Source: SAR116 cluster bacterium MED-G04
GTDB lineage: Bacteria > Pseudomonadota > Alphaproteobacteria > Puniceispirillales > UBA1172
Direction of reading: 5' to 3'
Length of the DNA stretch: 38,932 bases
Assembly (NCBI GenBank): GCA_002457135.1
Contig: NTKX01000009.1
Location: 1 to 38,932, forward strand
Shown here in pieces: positions 23,992-32,447 of the stretch (position 1 is its first letter; every line of letters starts with the position of its first letter). The position numbers and the translations under genes were made by a program. The notes under the pieces are model-generated. The model was not told the DNA's origin and searched no databases. It saw only the letters and a list, made by a program, of their open reading frames with translations.

Positions 23992-25683
23992 CTATGGCAC
24001 AATCGGGGGCATGGGGGTACCGTTAATCGGCAGGTTCATGCGCAGAACAGCGCCGGTTTTCCCGCTATCGGCCGAGTCGATATTCGATGCTGTCAACGTC
24101 CCGCCATGGGCCTCAACAATCTTGCGGGAAATGGAAAGCCCCAGCCCCGAATGCTGGCCAAAACGTTCCGATTTCGGGCGTTCACTGTAGAAGCGGGAGA
24201 ATATGGCATCGGTCTTGGCCTTGGGGATACCGATGCCTTCATCCTCCATGACCAGCAATGCATTCTGCCCCTCCACCAAGAGGCTGAGGCGGATCACCCC
24301 GGCATCAGGACTGAAGGAAACAGCATTGCCAAGCAGGTTATCAAGCACCTGCACAATCCGGTCGGTGATGGCATGAACCATGACCGCCTCATCAGGTGTT
24401 TCCACCTCCAGCCGGATACCGCGTTCCATCCCGCCATGGCTGCGGGCATCAGCAAAACTGCGCACCAGCCCGGCCAGATCGACCACCGAAAACGCCGATG
24501 CGTTGAGGTCGGCATCAAGGCGGCTGGCGGCCGATATATCAGAGATAAGACGGTCAAGCCGCTGCACATCAGCCAGGATGATATCCATCAGTTTCTGCTG
24601 CTGTTCCTTGTCATCAACCCGGGCAATGGTCTCAACCGCGCTGCGGAGGGAGGTCAGCGGGTTCTTGATCTCATGGGCGACATCCGCCGCGAATGAGGCC
24701 GTTGCCTGCATCCGCATCTGCAATTCATCGGTCATGGCGGCGAGGTCACGCGCCAGATCACCGATTTCATCCTTGCGGTCCATCATCTTTGGCAGGGATA
24801 CGGCATTGCCCTTGGACAGGCGCACCGCATCAGCGGCACGGGCCAGCCTGCTGACTGGGCCGATAATCGACCGCGCCAGATAATGACCGAGGGCTATCGT
24901 GACCATGAGCGTGCCGATGAAGATGATGAAGAAAGTCATCTGCACCGACCGGATATCGCGTTCAGCTGCCTCACCCGATGCGGTCACCAGCAAGGCCCCG
25001 CGCACCACCCGCAGGTGCCGGACAGGCACCGCTACCCCGAGAATGAGCTTGCCCTTGCGATCACGCATGATCAGGCTCCCCGCCTCACCGGAGAGCGCCT
25101 GAATGACCGACGGGAAATCGCCCGCGGACTGGTCAGGGTTTTCACGGTAAAGGGGGTAATCGCCGCCGGAGGAAAGACCATCCGCCAGGGTCGTCACCAT
25201 CGATTGCAGCATATCCTCAACCGTCTGGCGTGAGGATTGCTGCCCCGGGTTGAGCGTGATCCGGGGTGAGGTCAGCAACCCCGAAAGGGCGCTGTCACTG
25301 ATCAGGCGGCCATCGGGCTGAAAAATCCTGATCCGGGCATCGGGAATACTGGCAATCAGCTGGGTTGCCCGTTCCATGGTCAGTTGCGATAGCCGCCGCC
25401 GCGCCAGCTCGGAATACTCGGCATCCGTCATGCCGATGCTGCGGGCCAGGGTATCACCCTGCCGATAAAGCGCATCAAGCTGGGAGTTGATGACCGTCAG
25501 CCGGTACTGGTCAAGATGGATCAGGCCGATATAAAACATCGCCAGCGGAAAGATCACAATGACCCAAATACGCAACGTCAAAAGAGAGAACCATTTGCGC
25601 GATCGGGTTTTACCGGTCCTGATATTACCAGACCGGTTTTTACTGGTTCCGGGCGGGGCCGACATTGGCCTGATACCTTTCAT
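23992..25683 (-). CDS. chvG: Sensor histidine kinase, ChvG type
   Basis: Membrane sensor kinase of the ChvG/ChvI system, which in rhizobia and Caulobacter responds to acid and envelope stress. The 563-residue protein has TM1 at about 35-56, a periplasmic sensor domain of roughly 190 residues, TM2 at 249-271 and a HAMP domain at about 270-325. The dimerisation helix AHEIKNPLTSLRS has the phospho-acceptor His337. The HATPase domain has N-box DNLLGNAVSFSPD, G1 DEGIGIP and G2 GLGLSISRKIVEAHGG. The ATG at 25683 is adjacent to a tandem repeat and has a poor Shine-Dalgarno sequence. ATG 25665 (AAAGG upstream) is a real alternative. It lies downstream of chvI and is normally co-transcribed with it. 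Confidence 0.92.
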   Translation of the reverse strand: MKGIRPMSAPPGTSKNRSGNIRTGKTRSRKWFSLLTLRIWVIVIFPLAMFYIGLIHLDQYRLTVINSQLDALYRQGDTLARSIGMTDAEYSELARRRLSQLTMERATQLIASIPDARIRIFQPDGRLISDSALSGLLTSPRITLNPGQQSSRQTVEDMLQSMVTTLADGLSSGGDYPLYRENPDQSAGDFPSVIQALSGEAGSLIMRDRKGKLILGVAVPVRHLRVVRGALLVTASGEAAERDIRSVQMTFFIIFIGTLMVTIALGHYLARSIIGPVSRLARAADAVRLSKGNAVSLPKMMDRKDEIGDLARDLAAMTDELQMRMQATASFAADVAHEIKNPLTSLRSAVETIARVDDKEQQQKLMDIILADVQRLDRLISDISAASRLDADLNASAFSVVDLAGLVRSFADARSHGGMERGIRLEVETPDEAVMVHAITDRIVQVLDNLLGNAVSFSPDAGVIRLSLLVEGQNALLVMEDEGIGIPKAKTDAIFSRFYSERPKSERFGQHSGLGLSISRKIVEAHGGTLTASNIDSADSGKTGAVLRMNLPINGTPMPPIVP

Positions 25684-25686
25684 TTT

Positions 25687-25764
25687 CTGATCAGGGTCAT
25701 TTTCTGATCAGGGTCATCTACTGATCAGGGTCATCTACTGATCAGGGTCATTTACTGATCAAGG
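25687..25764. repeat. 17-bp tandem repeat between chvI and chvG
   Basis: Four full units CTGATCAGGGTCATnTn start at 25687, 25704, 25721 and 25738, and a partial unit follows to 25764. The last unit overlaps the chvI end (Asp-Gln-stop). On the minus strand each unit reads GATCAG-TAA/TAG-ATGA, a copy of a stop-start junction. The array fills the whole chvI-chvG gap. Confidence 0.93.
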
Positions 25765-26441
25765 TATTTATACCCTACGCCGTAGAGTGTCTCAATCGCA
25801 TCGAACTCAGGGTCGGTATCACGGAATTTGCGGCGCAGGCGTTTGATATGGCTGTCGATGGTGCGATCATCCAGATAGGCCGCCTCACCATAAGCCGCAT
25901 CCAGCAACTGATCACGGTTCTTGACCACACCCGGGCGCCGCGCCAGTGCCGCAAGGATGAGGAATTCCGTCACCGTCAGTTTAACGTCCCTGCCCTTCCA
26001 GGTGCAGGAATGGCGATCGGGTTCCATGACAAGGTTGCCAAGGGTGATCATGCTCTCACTCGCGGGGGCATCAGCCAGCTCCCCCCGGCGCAGCACGGCC
26101 CGCACACGTTCCAGCAACAGACGCTGGGAAAACGGTTTGGTGATATAGTCATCTGCCCCCATGCGCAGCCCCAGCGCCTCATCCAGCTCATCATCCTTGC
26201 TGGTCAGGAAAACCACCGGAATAGCACTGATGGCGCGAATTTTCTGGAGCAGTTCCATACCATCCATGCGCGGCATCTTGATATCCAGCACGGCGAGGGA
26301 TGCTGGCCGCCGCCGCAGGCCGATCAGGGCCTGTTCACCATCGGCATAGGTATCCACCTCGAACCCCTCGCTCTCAAGAAGCAGCGAGACCGAGGTCAGA
26401 ATGTTCTGATCATCGTCAACTAGGGCAATACGCTGGGGCAT
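25752..26441 (-). CDS. chvI: Response regulator, ChvI type (OmpR/PhoB family)
   Basis: DNA-binding partner of ChvG. The 229-residue protein has a receiver domain at 1-118, with acidic pocket DDD 9-11, phospho-acceptor Asp53 in [10 protein letters not shown], the Thr80 switch residue in VFLTSKDD and the conserved Lys in DYITKPF. A winged-helix DNA-binding domain follows, about 130-229, with the transactivation-loop region [12 protein letters not shown]. It is full length. It is upstream of chvG on the same strand, as usual. In rhizobial genomes pckA lies on the other side; here a HugZ-like gene is divergent. Confidence 0.94.
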   Translation of the reverse strand: MPQRIALVDDDQNILTSVSLLLESEGFEVDTYADGEQALIGLRRRPASLAVLDIKMPRMDGMELLQKIRAISAIPVVFLTSKDDELDEALGLRMGADDYITKPFSQRLLLERVRAVLRRGELADAPASESMITLGNLVMEPDRHSCTWKGRDVKLTVTEFLILAALARRPGVVKNRDQLLDAAYGEAAYLDDRTIDSHIKRLRRKFRDTDPEFDAIETLYGVGYKYLDQ

Positions 26442-26524
26442 GATAATCTCTCCGACTGCTTGGCTAATCGTTCCAGCATACCATATTTATGGGCAAGAAC
26501 ATGGCAAGCGCGTGGCGAGAGCTG

Positions 26525-26556
26525 CCGCAATTGAAGAGGGCCGCAATTGAAGGGGG
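26525..26556 (+). repeat. 16-bp tandem duplication in the HugZ-like leader
   Basis: CCGCAATTGAAGAGGG (26525-26540) is followed at once by CCGCAATTGAAGGGGG (26541-26556), one mismatch in 16. It lies 15 bp before the ATG at 26571. Confidence 0.9.
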
Positions 26557-26570
26557 CCTCACTTCCTCAG

Positions 26571-27353
26571 ATGGAGATTGGATTGACCGAACAAACACCA
26601 TTATCCTCTCCGGTGGCACCCTCCCCGGCCACCTTAACACCGGCAATACTATCGCGGCATCTGATGCGGCGGATGGGTAAAGCCGCGCTGGCCACGATTG
26701 ACCGGGATGATGGCAAACCCTATGCCAGCCTGGTTGTCTACGCCGCGCTGGCTGATGCCAGCCCGGTGATGCTGCTGTCCGATCTGGCCGATCATTCCAA
26801 GAATATCATGCAGGAAAGCGCCTGCTCCCTGATGATTGACGGGGCATCCGGGGAAGGGGCCACAGGGTCTGAGAGCCTGTCCGGCAGCAGGCTGACCGTG
26901 CAGGGCCGGATCACCACGGTTGAGGATGATGCAGCCTTAAAGCAGCGGATCATCACGCGCCACCCAGAGGCCGCCATCTATGCTGATTTCACCGATTTCA
27001 AAACCTATCACATCACGCCTGAACGGATGCATCTGATCGGCGGGTTCGGGATGATCCACTGGATTGACGCGGCTGATGTTCTGGCTGATGCCCCTGACCT
27101 CGATGCCGCCGCAACGGACATTATCGACCACATGAATGATGATCACGCTGACGCGGTGGCGATCTATGCCGTTCAGGCTGGCATGGCCAGTGATACAGCG
27201 GATGCCGACGGGTGGCGCATGACCGGGATTGATACTGATGGCATTGATCTGTCGGATGGCAATCATTTCTGCCGGATCAACACCGATCAGCGCATGCATA
27301 CCCCGGGTGATGCCCGCCGTGTCCTTGCCGCGCTTTCAAAACAAGGCGTCTGA
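26571..27353 (+). CDS. HugZ/pyridoxamine 5'-phosphate oxidase-like protein with DUF2470 domain
   Basis: A 260-residue protein. It has an N-terminal split-barrel flavin-reductase/PNPOx-like domain (about 30-165; MGKAALATID and PYASLVVYAALADASPVMLLSDLADHSKNI are typical) and a C-terminal DUF2470/heme-iron-utilisation domain with IIDHMNDDHADAVAIYA. The family includes heme-degrading HugZ, but many members have no proven substrate, so heme binding is inference. Three starts are possible: TTG 26547 inside a 16-bp duplication; ATG 26571 (chosen, poor ribosome-binding site); TTG 26583 with GGAG 6 nt upstream, which may be the true one. The gene is divergent from chvI with no clear functional link. 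Confidence 0.85.
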   Translation: MEIGLTEQTPLSSPVAPSPATLTPAILSRHLMRRMGKAALATIDRDDGKPYASLVVYAALADASPVMLLSDLADHSKNIMQESACSLMIDGASGEGATGSESLSGSRLTVQGRITTVEDDAALKQRIITRHPEAAIYADFTDFKTYHITPERMHLIGGFGMIHWIDAADVLADAPDLDAAATDIIDHMNDDHADAVAIYAVQAGMASDTADADGWRMTGIDTDGIDLSDGNHFCRINTDQRMHTPGDARRVLAALSKQGV

Positions 27354-27386
27354 AAAACAAGGCCCCTGAAAAAGGCATGGGCCTGA

Positions 27387-30197
27387 TTAATGCGCTTCAT
27401 CCCATGATGCGCCGATATTCGCCTCAGCGATCAGCGGAACCGACAGATTGAGCACCGGGCTGGCTGCCTCTTCCATCACACGGCGGATCAGGGTAACGGC
27501 ATCACCGGCTGCCTCCTCAGGGCATTCAAAGACCAGTTCATCATGCACCTGCAACAGCATCCGGGCCGGTGACTTTGCCTCGGCCAGGGTTTTCGGCATC
27601 TGCACCATGGCCAGCTTGATGATATCAGCCGCTGTCCCCTGGATCGGCGCGTTGATCGCCTGACGTTCGGCAAACCCGCGTTGCGCCGGGTTGGAGGCCG
27701 TAATGCCCGTGATATAGAGCCTGCGGCCAAACAGCGTTTCAACAAACCCGTCCTCACGGGCTTTCAGTTTCATGTCATCCATGTAGCCACGAATACCCGG
27801 GAAACGTTCAAAATAGGCGCGGATGTAATCGCGGGCCTCACCCTGGGGGATGGCCAGCTGTCGGGCCAGACCGAACCCCGAAATCCCGTAGATAATGCCA
27901 AAATTGATGGCCTTGGCGCGGCGGCGGGTTTCGGGTGTCATGGCATCCAGCGGCACACCGAACACTTCCGATGCGGTCTGGGCGTGAATATCCATGCCTT
28001 CCTGGAAAGCGCGGATCATGCTGTCCTCACCGGCAACATGCGCCACCAGCCGCAATTCGATCTGTGAGTAGTCAGCGGAAATCAGGACAGAACCGGGTTC
28101 AGGCACAAACGCCGTGCGGATCTGCCTGCCCTCAGGGGTGCGGATGGGGATATTCTGCAAATTGGGGTCGCTCGATGACAGCCTGCCGGTGGAGGCCCCC
28201 ACCATCGAAAAGGAGGTATGGACCCGGCCGCTATCGGGATGGATCGATTCCACCAGCGCATCGGCATAGGTTGACTTGAGCTTGGATATCTGCCGCCACT
28301 CCAGTATTTTTTCAGCGATTTCAACGCCCTCAGCCACCAGATCATCCAGCACATCGGCACTGGTTGACCATGCCCCTGTTTTGGATTTCTTGCCGCCCCT
28401 CAGCCCCATTTTATCAAACAGGATTTCGCCCAGCTGTTTGGGGGAGCCGATATTGAAACTCTCCCCCGCCAGTCCATGGATCAGGGTTTCGAGTTCGGCC
28501 ATGCGGGTGGCGAATTGGCCGCTCATGCTGGCCAGCGCCTGCCGGTTCACCTTGATGCCTTCGCCTTCCATGGCGGCAATCACGGCGATCAGCGGGCGTT
28601 CGAGGCGTTCATAGACCGATGATTTGGCCTCACTGGCGAGGCGCGGTTTCAGCATGCGCCACAGCCTCAGGGTATAATCCGCATCCTCGGCGGCGTAATC
28701 GAGCGCTTCATCAGGCTTGAGTTCACCAAACCCGATCTGCTTAGCGCCCTTGCCGCAGACATCCGCATACTTGATCATGGAATGGCCGAGGTGAATTTCA
28801 GCCAGATCATCCAGCTTGTGCGATGATTGCCGCCCGGCATCCAGCACATAGGAAAGGCACATCGTGTCATCCACCGGCGTAATGGAAAAACCGCCATTGA
28901 TGGCCCGCGCCATGACATGGGCATCGTATTTGAGGTTATGGCCAACCTTCAGCACCGCAGGGTCAGCCAGCAATGGTTTCAGGATAGCCACGGCTTCATC
29001 GAAATCGATCTGGACAGGGCGGTCACCACTGAAATCAAAGCCGCCCTGATCATCACCGGCATTGCCATGGCGCAGCGGGATATAACACGACCGGCCGGGG
29101 GCCACCGCCATGGATATCCCCACCATCAGTGCCGCCGATGCCGTCAGGGACGTGGTTTCGCTGTCGATGGCCACCACGCCCGCGCTTCGGGCCTCATCAA
29201 CCCATGCCCTCAGCGTGTCGGCATCGGTGATGAGGTGATAATCCGCCTCGGCTTCATCAGGGACAGGGGCCGAAGGGGCCGGTGTGTCGCCTGACGCGAC
29301 CGATCCTGCCGACCCACCCAAAGCTGATGATCCGGATGGGGCCGCCCCGTCAAGCCTTGACAGCAGGCGGCGGAAATCCTGTTCCTCGAGGAAGGCACGC
29401 AGGGTGGTTGCCTCAGGCGGGTTGAACCTGGTTTCACCCAGCTCAACCGGCAGCGGCGCATCATCCCGCAACTGCACCAGCTGGAGCGACAGCCTGGCCA
29501 TATCAGCATGATTGATCAGGTTTTCGCGGCGTTTCGGCTGCTTGATCTCACCGGCACGGGCCAGCAGGTCTTCAAGGCTGCCATAGGCGTTGATCAGCTC
29601 GGCCGCTGTCTTGACCCCGATCCCCGGCACCCCGGGGACGTTATCGGTTGAATCCCCCGCCAGTGCCTGCACATCCACCACCTTTTCGGGCGGCACGAAA
29701 AACCGCTCCAGCACTTCATCACGGGCAATGCGTTTCTGTTTCATGGGGTCCAGCATGGTGACGCCGGGACGGACCAGCTGCATCAAATCCTTGTCGGAGG
29801 ATACGATCACCACCTCCATGCCCTGCTCTGCCCCCAGCCTGGCGTAGGTTGCGATCAGGTCATCCGCTTCAAACCCCTCCATCTCAGCAACCGGCAGGTT
29901 GAGGGCGCGGGTGGCCTCACGGATCAGGGCAAATTGCGGGATCAGCTCTTCGGGCGGCTCGCTTCGGTTGGCCTTGTATTCGGGGTAGATATCGTTGCGG
30001 AAGGTAAGCCGGGCCTGATCCAGCACCACGATGGCGTAATCCGGTGCCAAATCCTCCATCAGTTTCATCACCATGCTGGTAAAACCGAAAACGGCGTTTA
30101 CCGGCGTGCCGTCCTTTCGGTTCATGGGCGGCAGGGCATGAAAGGCACGGAAGATATAGGCCGAACCATCAACAAGGATCAGGCGGGGTGATGCCAT
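27387..30197 (-). CDS. polA: DNA polymerase I
   Basis: Replaces RNA primers and fills gaps in repair. The 936-residue protein has all three domains. The 5'-3' exonuclease is at about 1-300 (LVDGSAYIFRAFHALPP, SSDKDLMQLV, GDSTDNVPGVPGIGVKTA). The 3'-5' proofreading domain is at about 320-520, with the DxE motif AIDSETTSL and YAAEDADYTLRLW, both intact, so proofreading looks active. The polymerase domain has DYSQIELRLVAHVAGED, RRRAKAINFGIIYG (O helix) and the catalytic QVHDELVFE. Pro/Ala/Ser-rich residues at about 290-315 link the first two. ATG 30197 overlaps the stop of the upstream zinc-finger gene by one base, so the two are translationally coupled. Confidence 0.97.
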   Translation of the reverse strand: MASPRLILVDGSAYIFRAFHALPPMNRKDGTPVNAVFGFTSMVMKLMEDLAPDYAIVVLDQARLTFRNDIYPEYKANRSEPPEELIPQFALIREATRALNLPVAEMEGFEADDLIATYARLGAEQGMEVVIVSSDKDLMQLVRPGVTMLDPMKQKRIARDEVLERFFVPPEKVVDVQALAGDSTDNVPGVPGIGVKTAAELINAYGSLEDLLARAGEIKQPKRRENLINHADMARLSLQLVQLRDDAPLPVELGETRFNPPEATTLRAFLEEQDFRRLLSRLDGAAPSGSSALGGSAGSVASGDTPAPSAPVPDEAEADYHLITDADTLRAWVDEARSAGVVAIDSETTSLTASAALMVGISMAVAPGRSCYIPLRHGNAGDDQGGFDFSGDRPVQIDFDEAVAILKPLLADPAVLKVGHNLKYDAHVMARAINGGFSITPVDDTMCLSYVLDAGRQSSHKLDDLAEIHLGHSMIKYADVCGKGAKQIGFGELKPDEALDYAAEDADYTLRLWRMLKPRLASEAKSSVYERLERPLIAVIAAMEGEGIKVNRQALASMSGQFATRMAELETLIHGLAGESFNIGSPKQLGEILFDKMGLRGGKKSKTGAWSTSADVLDDLVAEGVEIAEKILEWRQISKLKSTYADALVESIHPDSGRVHTSFSMVGASTGRLSSSDPNLQNIPIRTPEGRQIRTAFVPEPGSVLISADYSQIELRLVAHVAGEDSMIRAFQEGMDIHAQTASEVFGVPLDAMTPETRRRAKAINFGIIYGISGFGLARQLAIPQGEARDYIRAYFERFPGIRGYMDDMKLKAREDGFVETLFGRRLYITGITASNPAQRGFAERQAINAPIQGTAADIIKLAMVQMPKTLAEAKSPARMLLQVHDELVFECPEEAAGDAVTLIRRVMEEAASPVLNLSVPLIAEANIGASWDEAH

Positions 30198-30502
30198 CAG
30201 CCCTCACCACCCTGATCATCAACACCCTGTTCAACCTCACCCTGATCATTCCCACCCTGATCATCCATGGCTTTATCATGGGCGGAGCCTGCGAGGATGT
30301 ATTCACGGGAACAATAGGGGCAGGTGACATGATCATCATCACCAAGATTGAGCCAGACCCGGGGATGGCCCATCGCCCCGCCGCCGCCATCACAGGCCAC
30401 GCGGCGGCCGGTCACGCGGATCACCTCAGGCGACAGTTCAGCCGGTGCGGTATGCAGGGGGGTATCCGGGTTGGCATTGGCGGGTAGATTTCCTGACGGC
30501 AT
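30197..30502 (-). CDS. CHCC-type zinc-finger domain protein
   Basis: A 101-residue protein with the zf-CHCC fold seen in the NDUFS6 subunit of complex I: Cys37 in RVACDGGGGAMGHPRVWLNLG, His46, and Cys61-x2-Cys64 in CPYCSREYIL. Stand-alone bacterial members are common in alphaproteobacteria and of unknown role; zinc binding is inferred from the intact CHCC set. The acidic tail (about 78-101) is built of 5-residue repeats of the xDQGx type, encoded by a 15-bp tandem array, and looks like a recent expansion. ATG 30502 (chosen) precedes the family domain. The frame is open to 30541. It leads a two-gene operon with polA. Confidence 0.87.
   Translation of the reverse strand: MPSGNLPANANPDTPLHTAPAELSPEVIRVTGRRVACDGGGGAMGHPRVWLNLGDDDHVTCPYCSREYILAGSAHDKAMDDQGGNDQGEVEQGVDDQGGEG
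30208..30267. repeat. 15-bp tandem repeat inside the zinc-finger gene
   Basis: Four 15-bp units (30208, 30223, 30238, 30253) of type CACCCTGATCATCnn encode four 5-residue repeats in the acidic tail. Because 15 is a multiple of three, copy number can change without a frameshift. Confidence 0.85.
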
Positions 30503-30585
30503 GACGGCGTATCCCTGAATTGATCTGGCGGTTGTTCGCAAGGCCCATCATCCCCAATCCCGAATGCTTTTGCAAGCCTCCCCCA

Positions 30586-30614
30586 TTGGAAATGCCCTCG
30601 AATGAAACTATATA
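30586..30614 (+). promoter_or_regulatory. Promoter of the ABC ATPase gene
   Basis: TTGGAA (30586-30591), a 17-bp spacer and TATATA (30609-30614) precede the gene at 30678. In the leader, GCAGT and ACTGC around CTTGA form a small inverted repeat. Confidence 0.55.
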
Positions 30615-30677
30615 AACAACACGATATGAAATACTTGCAGTCTTGAACTGCGCAACCGATTTTCTTCAGCGATCTGC

Positions 30678-31703
30678 ATGAACATTATGCCACCGCAATC
30701 AGGCCGTGCCGCCCCTCAGCATCATGAGAATGCATCCGATGATGCGCTCCAGAATGCGCCCGAGAATGCGCCCGAAAACGCTGTCGAGTTGCGGGGGCTT
30801 TGCAAGACGTACCGCGCCCAGGGCAATACCCCATCGAAAGAGGTTCTCAGCAACATGACGCTGGCGGTGCCACGGGGCAGTATCTACGGCTTGCTCGGCC
30901 CGAACGGGGCAGGCAAATCAACCCTTATCAACATTCTGGCAGGGACTGTCATCAAATCCTCCGGTCAGGCGAAGGTCTGGGGGGTGGATATTGATGATCA
31001 CCCGCGTCAGGCCCGCGCCAATATCGGCATCGTCCCGCAGGAGCTGAACATCGATGCGTTCTTTACCCCCCGGGAAACGCTGGACTTCATGGCCGGGATG
31101 TTTGCCGTACCCCGGCATGAACGCCGCACCGATGCGCTGCTTGAGGAAATCGGCCTGACGGACAAGGCCGGGGCCTATACCCGCACGCTTTCCGGCGGGA
31201 TGCGGCGTCGCCTGATGGTGGGCAAGGCCATGGTCCATCAACCGCCCGTGCTGGTTCTGGATGAGCCGACCGCCGGGGTTGATGTCGGGTTGCGCCAGAA
31301 ACTCTGGGCGCTGATCCGGCGGCTCAACGACAATGGCGTGACGATTATCCTGACAACGCATTACCTCGAAGAGGCTGAAACGCTCTGTGACCGGATCGCC
31401 ATCATGAACCATGGCCGTCTGCTCAAGGAAGCCCGCACCGAGGATCTGCTGGCCGGGGCTGGCAACAAGGATATCATCCTGCGCCTTGAAAATGCCCCGC
31501 AACAGCTGCCTGCCGCGCTGGCTGATCTGAATGCATCAATTAAAGACAACAGCCTCAGGATCAATTTCTCCCCGGCGCAGACCAGCGCTGTCTCCCTGCT
31601 TGAAAGGGTTAGCGCGGCCGGGCTGATCATCACGGATGTCAGCACCGAGGAACCCGACCTTGAGGATGTGTTCATGGAAATCACCAGCCTCAAGCAGGAC
31701 TAG
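30678..31703 (+). CDS. ABC-2 type transporter ATP-binding protein
   Basis: ATPase component of an ABC-2 exporter (DrrA/CcmA-like). The 341-residue protein has Walker A GPNGAGKST at 74-82, Q-loop VPQELN at 119-124, signature LSGGM at 171-175, Walker B VLVLDEP at 191-197 and the switch His in TTHYLEE. A C-terminal extension of about 85 residues is typical of DrrA-like ATPases. The N-terminal 38 residues are an unusual Asn/Ala/Pro/Glu-rich stretch (QNAPENAPENA) encoded by a 12-bp tandem repeat. No permease gene is adjacent: the next gene is convergent. The partner must be elsewhere, and its substrate is unknown. Confidence 0.9.
   Translation: MNIMPPQSGRAAPQHHENASDDALQNAPENAPENAVELRGLCKTYRAQGNTPSKEVLSNMTLAVPRGSIYGLLGPNGAGKSTLINILAGTVIKSSGQAKVWGVDIDDHPRQARANIGIVPQELNIDAFFTPRETLDFMAGMFAVPRHERRTDALLEEIGLTDKAGAYTRTLSGGMRRRLMVGKAMVHQPPVLVLDEPTAGVDVGLRQKLWALIRRLNDNGVTIILTTHYLEEAETLCDRIAIMNHGRLLKEARTEDLLAGAGNKDIILRLENAPQQLPAALADLNASIKDNSLRINFSPAQTSAVSLLERVSAAGLIITDVSTEEPDLEDVFMEITSLKQD
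30741..30788 (+). repeat. 12-bp tandem repeat in the ABC ATPase N terminus
   Basis: Four 12-bp units (30741, 30753, 30765, 30777), the middle two almost identical (AATGCGCCCGAG/AATGCGCCCGAA), encode the repeated Asn-Ala-Pro-Glu tract. It is in frame and length-neutral for reading. Confidence 0.85.
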
Positions 31704-31718
31704 CCGGATGAACCCCGC

Positions 31719-32093
31719 CTAGGCCGGGTTGTCCATCAATGCCTGGAGATAATCCTGATGACTGTCGGGCAGGCTGTTCAGCGTCTGCATCAGGCATTCT
31801 TTCGGGAAACAGGTAATCACCGTGCGCATGCCGGCATACGCCGTGAAGGGCCAGTTGCCGCCGGCAAGAACCTCGGCAAGGCCAAAGATATCACCCTCGG
31901 TATAGGCCTTCAAAATCGTCTTGTTCGGAACATCGACAATCAGCACCGTTCCGCTGTCAATCAGGTAGAAATGGCTGGCCGGGCTGCCGGGCTGGAAAAT
32001 CACCTCATTGGCAAACAGGCTGATCCTCTGCCGTTGCCCCGCCGGGTCTGGGCTGGCCCCGTGCTTAACCGCTGTTATCTGTCTCGCCGTCAT
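31719..32093 (-). CDS. Stand-alone cyclic-nucleotide-binding-fold protein (second copy)
   Basis: A 124-residue protein consisting of little more than one CNB beta-barrel: NEVIFQPGSPASHFYLIDSGTVLIV, then KAYTEGDIFGLAEVLAGGNWPF. No helix-turn-helix, kinase or channel domain is attached. At the phosphate-binding cassette the usual FGEL...R-S/T-A pattern reads FGLAEVL...NWPFTAYA, so the canonical Arg is missing. It may bind another ligand, or act as a protein-protein module. The start overlaps the upstream CNB gene by 4 nt (ATGA). It is the last gene of a four-gene operon and convergent with the ABC ATPase gene. Confidence 0.8.
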   Translation of the reverse strand: MTARQITAVKHGASPDPAGQRQRISLFANEVIFQPGSPASHFYLIDSGTVLIVDVPNKTILKAYTEGDIFGLAEVLAGGNWPFTAYAGMRTVITCFPKECLMQTLNSLPDSHQDYLQALMDNPA

Positions 32094-32443
32094 GACGCAA
32101 TCACGGCGGTTGCCGCGCTGGCGAGGCAGACCGACAGCGGCCAGGTCATCCTGTTTTCACGATCACTGGCCATCCGGAACAGCGACCGCTGGATCAGCAC
32201 CGTGGTGGTGTCTGCCACGGCCTCAATATCATGAATGTATTCTTCGAGCGCCAGAAAGCCTGTCAGGCTGACCACCTCACCGGCCTTCCAGACCTGCCTG
32301 GTGCTGACATTGATCAGGCTGCCTTTCGATACCAGATAGGCGCGGTCGGTGGGCTGGCCGCACAGGATCACCCTGTCGCCTGCCTGAAAGGACTGGCGGG
32401 GGGCATCGCGGAGAATTTCTGTTGTCAGAAAGGGCGCACGCAT
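32090..32443 (-). CDS. Stand-alone cyclic-nucleotide-binding-fold protein (first copy)
   Basis: A 117-residue protein with a single CNB-like barrel: QSFQAGDRVILCGQPTDRAYLVSKGSLINVSTRQ, then WKAGEVVSLTGFLALEEYIHDIEAVADTTTVLI. The cassette again lacks the canonical Glu/Arg pair of cAMP-binding sites. The C terminus ends in a hydrophobic helix (LSVCLASAATAVIA) in place of a DNA-binding domain. The open frame extends upstream into the previous gene. ATG 32443, 4 nt after that gene's stop, is chosen. It is paralogous in fold to, but diverged from, the CNB gene that follows with a 4-nt overlap; a heterodimer is a reasonable guess. Confidence 0.78.
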   Translation of the reverse strand: MRAPFLTTEILRDAPRQSFQAGDRVILCGQPTDRAYLVSKGSLINVSTRQVWKAGEVVSLTGFLALEEYIHDIEAVADTTTVLIQRSLFRMASDRENRMTWPLSVCLASAATAVIAS

Positions 32444-32447
32444 CAGT

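Noticed and set aside
31704-31735. Near-palindrome AACCCCGCCTAGGCCGGGTT as a terminator
   Set aside because: It has mismatches, overlaps the CNB stop codon, and has no T-run.
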